A stretch of DNA of 64,000 nucleotides, from contig NZ_JAGIOP010000002.1 in assembly GCF_017876775.1 (NCBI RefSeq), positions 3,410,001 to 3,474,000 on the forward strand, written 5' to 3'. This stretch comes from Mycolicibacterium lutetiense (GTDB lineage: Bacteria; Actinomycetota; Actinomycetes; Mycobacteriales; Mycobacteriaceae). The notes under the pieces are model-generated. The model was not told where the DNA came from. It did not search any database and saw only the letters and a list, made by a program, of their open reading frames with translations. The position numbers and the translations under genes were made by a program. Shown here one piece after another: positions 58,383 to 64,000 of the stretch (positions are counted from its first letter, which is position 1; each line of letters opens with the position of its first letter).

Positions 58383-59231
58383 TCACTCGCTCCTCCCGAG
58401 CTGCCTGCGCAGGAACGCGGTGACGTGGCCGGCCACCTCATCGGGCTTCTCCAACCACGGCCAGTGGCCCGTTCCCGGAACCGGTTGCACCTCACAGCTT
58501 CGGAAGATGCGGCGGTAGTCGTCGGTCTGTGCGAACGGTACGTACTGGTCATCCGCGCCCCACACCACGAGGACGTCGCCGCTGAACTCAGCGAGCCGAT
58601 CAGCATACGGGGCAAGGGCATTCGGGCCGGTGGACCGGTAGAGCTTCACCACCGCGTTGGGTGTGCCACGGGCGAACATGTGCTCGGAGATCGATTCCAG
58701 CGCATCGGTGGGCAGGCCCGGATCGCGCATGGCCAGCACCCGACGCAGCACCGCGGGGTTTCCGATCCGCGACAATGCCTCGGCCAGGAACGGTGTTCGC
58801 CACAGCTTCGCGGCGAAGTGGTTGATCACCACCGGGGCATTGATCAGCGTGATGCTGGCTACCGAATCGAGATGGTCGACGGCCCAGGCGAGTGCCCAGG
58901 GTCCGCCGAAATCGTGGGCGACGAGATGCGCCCGTTCGACACCGAGTTGGTCCAGGATCGCGCCGAGGTGCGCCGCGTAGGCCGTCACCGTGTACGGCCA
59001 TTGGGCCGGTTTGTCGGCCGCGCCGAAACCTGGCATCTCCGGTGCGATCACCCGGGCAAACCCGGCGACCGGCATCAGCAAACGGTCCCACTTGGCCCCG
59101 GCGTTGTTGCCGTGCACGAACACCACGGCTTCCGGTCCCTGTTGCCGGACCGACGCGGCCGGTCCGGCAACGAGCACCGGTGACCGCACCCCGTCGACAG
59201 CCAGCGTGCGGTGTTCGGCGACGCTGTCCAT
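58383..59231 (-). CDS. Alpha/beta hydrolase with Asp nucleophile
   Basis: A 282-aa hydrolase resembling haloalkane dehalogenases and epoxide hydrolases. HGNN (about 42-45) is the oxyanion region, VAHDFGGPWA carries the nucleophilic Asp (about 105), VVWGADDQYVP the acid, and PGTGHWPWLEKPD the His. No signal peptide. ATG 59231 is preferred; TTG 59255 would add eight residues, and neither has a good ribosome-binding site. It is 48 bp downstream of the acyl-CoA dehydrogenase operon on the same strand and could belong to it. Confidence 0.85.
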   Translation of the reverse strand: MDSVAEHRTLAVDGVRSPVLVAGPAASVRQQGPEAVVFVHGNNAGAKWDRLLMPVAGFARVIAPEMPGFGAADKPAQWPYTVTAYAAHLGAILDQLGVERAHLVAHDFGGPWALAWAVDHLDSVASITLINAPVVINHFAAKLWRTPFLAEALSRIGNPAVLRRVLAMRDPGLPTDALESISEHMFARGTPNAVVKLYRSTGPNALAPYADRLAEFSGDVLVVWGADDQYVPFAQTDDYRRIFRSCEVQPVPGTGHWPWLEKPDEVAGHVTAFLRRQLGRSE

Positions 59232-59279
59232 CAGCGGGATTTTACGGTCGCGCAAGGCGTGCCGCGCGCTTTCAATCGA

Positions 59280-60440
59280 TCAATGTGTGCCTGTGGCCAC
59301 CCGGGGGGCCCGCTCGGCCTCCGCGTTGTCCAGCACCAGTTCGGCCACCCGCGAACGGTGGGCCTCGGCACTGCCCAACAGGGCGGCATCGGTGGTGGCC
59401 CGCTTGAAGTACAGGTGCGCCTGGTGCTCCCAGGTGAAACCGATTCCGCCGTGCACCTGGATGGTGTCGGCGGCGATCTTGGCAAACGCCGCCGACGCTG
59501 TGGCCTGCGCGATGCTGGCCGCCAGTGCGGGGTCGTCGGTGCCGTCGGCCAGTGCCCACGCGGCGTGATAGGTCGCCGAGCGGGCGTGCTCGAGGTCGAC
59601 CAGGCAGTCCGCCAGCCGGTGCTTGACTGCCTGGAAGGAGCCGATCTGCCTGCCGAACTGCAGCCTCGATTTCGCGTATTCGACGGACAGATCCAGCAGA
59701 TGCTGTGCGGCCCCGACCTGTTCGGCGGCCAGCAGTGCCGAGGCCACCTGGAAGGCATGGGTGAGGACGCGATCGGCCTCGTCCGGACCGGCGACGAGCT
59801 GCCCGGGTGCATCGGTGAGGACGATGGTGGCCTGCGGCCGGGTGAGGTCGAGCGTGACCAGCGGGATGCGCTGCACGCCCGGCCCGGTCACGTCGACGGC
59901 ATACAGGGCCACGCCGTCGGGGCCCTTCGCGGCGACCAGCAATACGTCGGCAGCATCCCCATCGACGACCCGCTCGACCGTGCCGGTGAGCGTCCCGTCC
60001 TCGGCGACAGTGACATTCACTGCGGCGGGGTCGAACGCGCCCGCGTGATCCGGGACCGCGAACGCCGCGGTGCGGGTGCCTTCGGTGAGCGCGCCGAGGA
60101 GTTCGTCGCGCGCCGGACCGGCCGGGGCAGCGACGAGCGCCGGGATCGACAGGAACACCGTGCCGAACACCGGCCCGCAGGCCAGGGCCGCACCCAGTTC
60201 CTCGACTGCGATGGCCTGATCGACCAGCGTGCCGCCGGCACCGCCGTCGGCCTCGGGAACCGCCAGGCCGAGCACGCCGAGCTCACCGCCCAACCGCGCC
60301 CACAGCTTCGGATCGAACCGGGGCTCGGACTCCATCAGGGTCCGCGCCGCCTGCTCGCCGAAGTTCTCGGCACAGAATTTGCGGACCGCGGTGCGCAGCT
60401 GCGCCTGCTCGTCGGTGAACGTGAACTCAGAGTCAGCCAC
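59280..60440 (-). CDS. Acyl-CoA dehydrogenase, non-catalytic-type partner subunit
   Basis: A 386-aa acyl-CoA dehydrogenase-fold protein with the three-domain layout: N-terminal helices, a middle beta domain (TGTVERVVDGDAADVLLVAA) and a C-terminal helical bundle (VEYAKSRLQFGRQIGSFQAVKHR, then QVHGGIGFTWEHQAHLYFKRA). The motif IEGGTSE of its partner is missing, and the C-terminal end reads ATTDAALLGSAEAH, so the catalytic Glu position differs. GTG 60440 has AAGGAG 7 nt upstream and overlaps the partner gene by 8 bp. Mycobacteria build heterotetrameric FadE pairs for sterol or branched side chains, which this resembles. Confidence 0.88.
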   Translation of the reverse strand: MADSEFTFTDEQAQLRTAVRKFCAENFGEQAARTLMESEPRFDPKLWARLGGELGVLGLAVPEADGGAGGTLVDQAIAVEELGAALACGPVFGTVFLSIPALVAAPAGPARDELLGALTEGTRTAAFAVPDHAGAFDPAAVNVTVAEDGTLTGTVERVVDGDAADVLLVAAKGPDGVALYAVDVTGPGVQRIPLVTLDLTRPQATIVLTDAPGQLVAGPDEADRVLTHAFQVASALLAAEQVGAAQHLLDLSVEYAKSRLQFGRQIGSFQAVKHRLADCLVDLEHARSATYHAAWALADGTDDPALAASIAQATASAAFAKIAADTIQVHGGIGFTWEHQAHLYFKRATTDAALLGSAEAHRSRVAELVLDNAEAERAPRVATGTH

Positions 60441-61626
60441 GCGGAATCTCCTTCCACGGCATACCGGCATCGGCGCGAAGATCGCCGGGCAACCCGAGGA
60501 TCCGTTCGGCGAGAATGTTTCGCATCACCTCTGAGGTACCGCCTTCGATGGTGTTGGCCTTGCTGCGCAGGAAGCGCTGTTGGATGGGACCGCGCCAATC
60601 GGCCCCGTCATCGTTGTCGTCCAACCCGTAGCCGTGATACAGGATCCCCTCGGGCCCAAGCAGATCCATGCACCACTGGTAGATGTGCTGGTTCAGTTCG
60701 GCGCCGACGAGCTTGCCGATCGAGCCTTCTGGTCCGGGCCCGCCGACGGTCGCGGCCGCTCGGGAGCGTTCCGACGTCAGCCGCTGGGCCTCCGAGCGCA
60801 GCCACAGCTGGGACAGCCGGTCGCGGAGAACCGGAGTCCGCAGATCCGGGCGCGCTGCCCACAGCGCCACCGCATCCGAGATGGTCCCGGCTCCGCGACG
60901 GTTGCCGCTGCCGCCGAGCGCGCTGCGCTCGTTCATCAGCGTCGTCATCGCGACGTTCCAACCGCTGCCGACCGCGCCGAGCCGATGCGCGTCGGGGATG
61001 CGGGCGTCGGTGATGTAAACCTCGTTGAACTCGGCCTGGCCCGTCATCTGCCGCAGCGGCCTGGTCTCGACGCCGGGACCGTGCATGTCCAGCACGAAGT
61101 ACGTCAGGCCTTTATGTTTGGCCACATCGGGATTGGAACGGGCCAGCAGCAGACCCCAGCGGGCCCGGTGCGCCAGGCTGGTCCACACCTTCTGTCCGTT
61201 CAGCACCCACTCGTCGCCGTCGAGGACTGCCGATGTGGCCAGGCCGGCCAGGTCCGATCCGGCGCCCGGCTCCGAGAACAGCTGGCACCAGATGTGTTCG
61301 GTGCTCGCGAGCGGCCGCAGCCAGGATTTCTTGAGCTCGTCGGACTGCGCGTGCTCGCGCACCGTGGGCGCGGCCATGCCGTAGCCCATCGGATTGAGGC
61401 CCAACGGCACCGGACCGCCGGCGCCCTGCAGGATGCGGTCGGCGACGGCCTGCAGACCGCGCGAGACCCCGAGGCCACCGAGGCCCTCCGGGAAATGCAC
61501 CCAGGACAACCCCGCGTCGTAGCAGGCGGCCAGGTACTCGGGAATCGGGACTTTCTTGGGATCGTGGTCGGCCACGACCCGGCGGGCGAGGTCGGCGACC
61601 CGGTCCGCATCAGCGACGCTGCTCAT
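60433..61626 (-). CDS. Acyl-CoA dehydrogenase, partner of the downstream FadE
   Basis: A 397-aa acyl-CoA dehydrogenase with CQLFSEPGAGSDLAGL and WVLNGQKVWTS, the FAD/substrate-binding blocks of the middle domain, and RSKANTIEGGTSEVMRNILA, the C-terminal FAD-binding/catalytic-loop signature. It would oxidise acyl-CoA to the 2-enoyl-CoA and pass electrons to ETF. The tight overlap with the next acyl-CoA dehydrogenase suggests an alpha2-beta2 enzyme. The start at 61626 gives MSSVADADRV and matches the family. Confidence 0.9.
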   Translation of the reverse strand: MSSVADADRVADLARRVVADHDPKKVPIPEYLAACYDAGLSWVHFPEGLGGLGVSRGLQAVADRILQGAGGPVPLGLNPMGYGMAAPTVREHAQSDELKKSWLRPLASTEHIWCQLFSEPGAGSDLAGLATSAVLDGDEWVLNGQKVWTSLAHRARWGLLLARSNPDVAKHKGLTYFVLDMHGPGVETRPLRQMTGQAEFNEVYITDARIPDAHRLGAVGSGWNVAMTTLMNERSALGGSGNRRGAGTISDAVALWAARPDLRTPVLRDRLSQLWLRSEAQRLTSERSRAAATVGGPGPEGSIGKLVGAELNQHIYQWCMDLLGPEGILYHGYGLDDNDDGADWRGPIQQRFLRSKANTIEGGTSEVMRNILAERILGLPGDLRADAGMPWKEIPRG

Positions 61627-61685
61627 CCAGCCACGATAGGGAAAGGCATCCGACGGCCTGCGGGCGGGCGGTAGCGTCCACGAAC

Positions 61686-62822
61686 GTGGACCGAAAGCGC
61701 GTGGTGATCGCCGGGCTCGGCGATACCGGCGTGCTGACCGCGATCCGGTTGGCGCGCCGCTTCGACGTCGTCGGCATCTCCGGGAACCCCGGCCTGGTCA
61801 GTGGTCAGGAACTGGGCACGCGGCTGGCCCGGCCCGATGACTGGGCGCGCAATTACTGGATCGGCTTCGAGCGGTTCCGCGAACTCGATCGGGTCCGCAC
61901 CGTGCACGGCACGCTGACCGGGGCCGACCTGTCGGCCCGCACCGTCAGCCTGCGCGATGCCGACGGGAACCCTCGGGTGGAACACTACGACGCACTCGTC
62001 GTCTCGACCGGTGTGACGAACGGCTTTTGGCGACAAGCGGTTCTGCAATCGGCCGACGATGTCGACGCCGGCCTGCGGACCGCGCACGAGCGCCTGGGAT
62101 CGGCACGGTCCGTCGCCGTCATCGGAGGTGGCGCTGCCGCGGCTAGCAGCGCGGCCAACATCGCCGTCCGGTGGCCCGCCATTCGAGTCGGGCTGTACTT
62201 CCCGGGGGAACACCCTCTGCCGCAGCATCATCGACGGGCCCGGAAGCGGGTCGAGGCCAGGCTGACCGCGGCAGGGGTGACGCTGCACCCCGGTCATCGA
62301 GCTGTGGTGCCCGACGGCTTCGACTGCGCGGCCATCACATCCGAACCCGTCCACTGGAGCACCGGTCAGCCTCCGGTGCGCGCGGATGCGGTGTTGTGGG
62401 CCGTCGGCCGGGTCCGGCCCAACACGGCCTGGCTGCCGGCGGACATGCTCGACGCGGAAGGGTTCGTACGGGTGACTTCCGACCTACGGGTGCCGGGACT
62501 CGACGGCGTGTTCGCGGTCGGCGACGTCGCGGCCACCGACCCGCTGCGATCATCGGCCCGCAATCGGGCCGACGGACTGCTGGCCCGCAACGTAGCGGCC
62601 TACTTCGCCGGCGGTCGGATGCGGACCTACCGGCCGCCGACCAGCCGTTGGGGATCAGTCCTGGGGGTACAGCCTGACGGGCTGGAGGTATTCGCGCCCA
62701 ACGGATTTGCCTTCCGATTCCCGTCCTGGTCGATTGAACGGGTGCTGCAGCCGTGGATCGTCCGCCGAGGCATCTACCGCGGGGTACGGGCCTCAGATCA
62801 GAACATCGTCACCAACGGCTGA
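61686..62822 (+). CDS. FAD/NAD(P)-dependent oxidoreductase
   Basis: A 378-aa two-dinucleotide-binding-domain flavoprotein related to type II NADH dehydrogenase and FSP1/AIF-like oxidoreductases. The first fold carries AGLGDTG (9-15), the second IGGGAAAASSA near 145-155, and the FAD closing motif is VFAVGDVAATDPL near 276-288. It would transfer electrons from NAD(P)H to a quinone or protein partner. No membrane segment is obvious. GTG 61686 places the first strand at the N-terminus. Its stop overlaps the convergent cupin gene by 25 bp. Confidence 0.87.
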   Translation: MDRKRVVIAGLGDTGVLTAIRLARRFDVVGISGNPGLVSGQELGTRLARPDDWARNYWIGFERFRELDRVRTVHGTLTGADLSARTVSLRDADGNPRVEHYDALVVSTGVTNGFWRQAVLQSADDVDAGLRTAHERLGSARSVAVIGGGAAAASSAANIAVRWPAIRVGLYFPGEHPLPQHHRRARKRVEARLTAAGVTLHPGHRAVVPDGFDCAAITSEPVHWSTGQPPVRADAVLWAVGRVRPNTAWLPADMLDAEGFVRVTSDLRVPGLDGVFAVGDVAATDPLRSSARNRADGLLARNVAAYFAGGRMRTYRPPTSRWGSVLGVQPDGLEVFAPNGFAFRFPSWSIERVLQPWIVRRGIYRGVRASDQNIVTNG

Positions 62823-63208
62823 TCGACGGGCACCACGTACGTGGACAACATCAGGGTCCGCACGGTGCCGACGTTGTGGGCGTTGTGGATGACCCCGGCC
62901 GGGATGAGGAACGGGTCGCCCGAATGCAGGTGCTGGGTGGGCCGATCGTCGAAGACCATGTCGACGTCGCCCTGGACGATATAGCCCACTTCAGGTCCGG
63001 GGTGGCTGTGGCGGCCCGACTCCTTGCCCACCGGGATCTCGAATCGGTTCTGGATGATCTCGAATCCCGGTGTGGGGGCCGCGGAACGCTGAAGTTCGGT
63101 GCGGGACACCCCTGCAGTCGGGTCATCGGCGAGCGCGGTAGGAGCGGTGAGGGTGGCTGCCGCGGCGATCGACGCGAATGCGGCCAGGGCGAGGCGGGTG
63201 CGTGTCAT
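62798..63208 (-). CDS. Secreted cupin-domain protein
   Basis: A 136-aa protein with a signal peptide (about 1-27, cleavage ALA-DD) and a single cupin domain. Motif 1 is GRHSHPGPEVGYIVQGD, with His, His and Glu as metal ligands, and motif 2 is GDPFLIPAGVIHNAHN, with the fourth His. It is therefore a metal-binding exported beta barrel of unknown activity. ATG 63208 has GGAGG only 1 nt upstream, too close to be normal, so the gene may be leaderless; longer frames lack a sensible signal peptide. Confidence 0.82.
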   Translation of the reverse strand: MTRTRLALAAFASIAAAATLTAPTALADDPTAGVSRTELQRSAAPTPGFEIIQNRFEIPVGKESGRHSHPGPEVGYIVQGDVDMVFDDRPTQHLHSGDPFLIPAGVIHNAHNVGTVRTLMLSTYVVPVDQPLVTMF

Positions 63209-63300
63209 GCCTCCATGACAGTCGCCTCGGCCGATCAAGTCCAACGATGCTTTTAGATGGTTTTGATCTGTATCGGTGATGACGCTTTCGCGAACGTGGC

Positions 63301-64000
<700 letters not shown>

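Overview
The window is high-GC DNA from a mycobacterium, most likely an environmental, fast-growing Mycolicibacterium-type species. The pointers are the C-terminal half of an antigen 85 mycolyltransferase at the right edge, an MmpL-family RND transporter, a cutinase, a mycobacterial-type methylenetetrahydrofolate reductase, a DUF732 membrane protein, a 13E12-repeat HNH protein behind a LexA box, a HelR-type RNA polymerase helicase behind an element resembling the rifamycin-associated element (RAE), and the usual wealth of SDR, acyl-CoA dehydrogenase, P450 and TetR genes. I saw no rRNA, tRNA, IS element, phage region or CRISPR array.

Layout. 1-7.6 kb: secreted and membrane hypotheticals, an SDR, a broken methyltransferase, an exported clan GH-A glycosidase, and a LysR gene divergent from a Tat-exported lipid-anchored hydrolase. 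7.6-16.1 kb: an F420-type oxidoreductase divergent from an SDR, then a minus-strand block in which RAE, helR, an FAD monooxygenase gene and a TetR gene form one probable operon, preceded by a Ski2-like helicase. 16.1-23 kb: AhpD-like protein, class III cyclase, cutinase, SnoaL-like protein, Nudix hydrolase, and a TetR/MmpL pair with two tandem operators. 23.1-28 kb: a compact MoxR-DUF58-VWA operon of six overlapping genes.

28.0-34.5 kb holds the most unusual locus: a TetR gene, two paralogous six-helix membrane proteins, three small single-helix membrane proteins (32, 42 and 142 aa), a NorD/CbbO-like VWA protein, a NorQ/CbbQ-like AAA+ ATPase and a cytochrome P450. NorQ/NorD-type pairs mature or reactivate metalloenzymes in other systems, so I read this as a possible uncharacterised membrane metalloenzyme with its own maturation machinery. 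Two promoter regions in it carry the same TGACT-N2-AGTCA operator, and the paralogous membrane genes share a 234-nt near-identical 3' segment.

34.5-45.4 kb: a hypothetical gene directly behind a near-perfect Fur/Zur-type box, a TetR gene, an HSL-type esterase, an orphan lumazine synthase, and an operon of metallo-beta-lactamase-fold protein, SDR, sulfotransferase and alcohol dehydrogenase, divergent from an SDR-TetR pair. 45.4-51.6 kb: the SOS-boxed 13E12 gene, an SDR/SnoaL/alcohol dehydrogenase operon divergent from an IclR gene, a small Cys-rich secreted protein and an NmrA-like protein. 51.6-58 kb: HrpA helicase and a large secreted protein with cadherin/VCBS-like and beta-propeller-like parts, followed by an AT-richer 451-bp gap with a perfect 19-bp palindrome. 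58.4-64 kb: an alpha/beta hydrolase, a paired acyl-CoA dehydrogenase operon, an FAD/NAD oxidoreductase, a secreted cupin and the truncated antigen 85 gene with a repetitive PGQV tail.

Functions are assigned from motifs and remembered family features. No database search was run, and residue positions are approximate.
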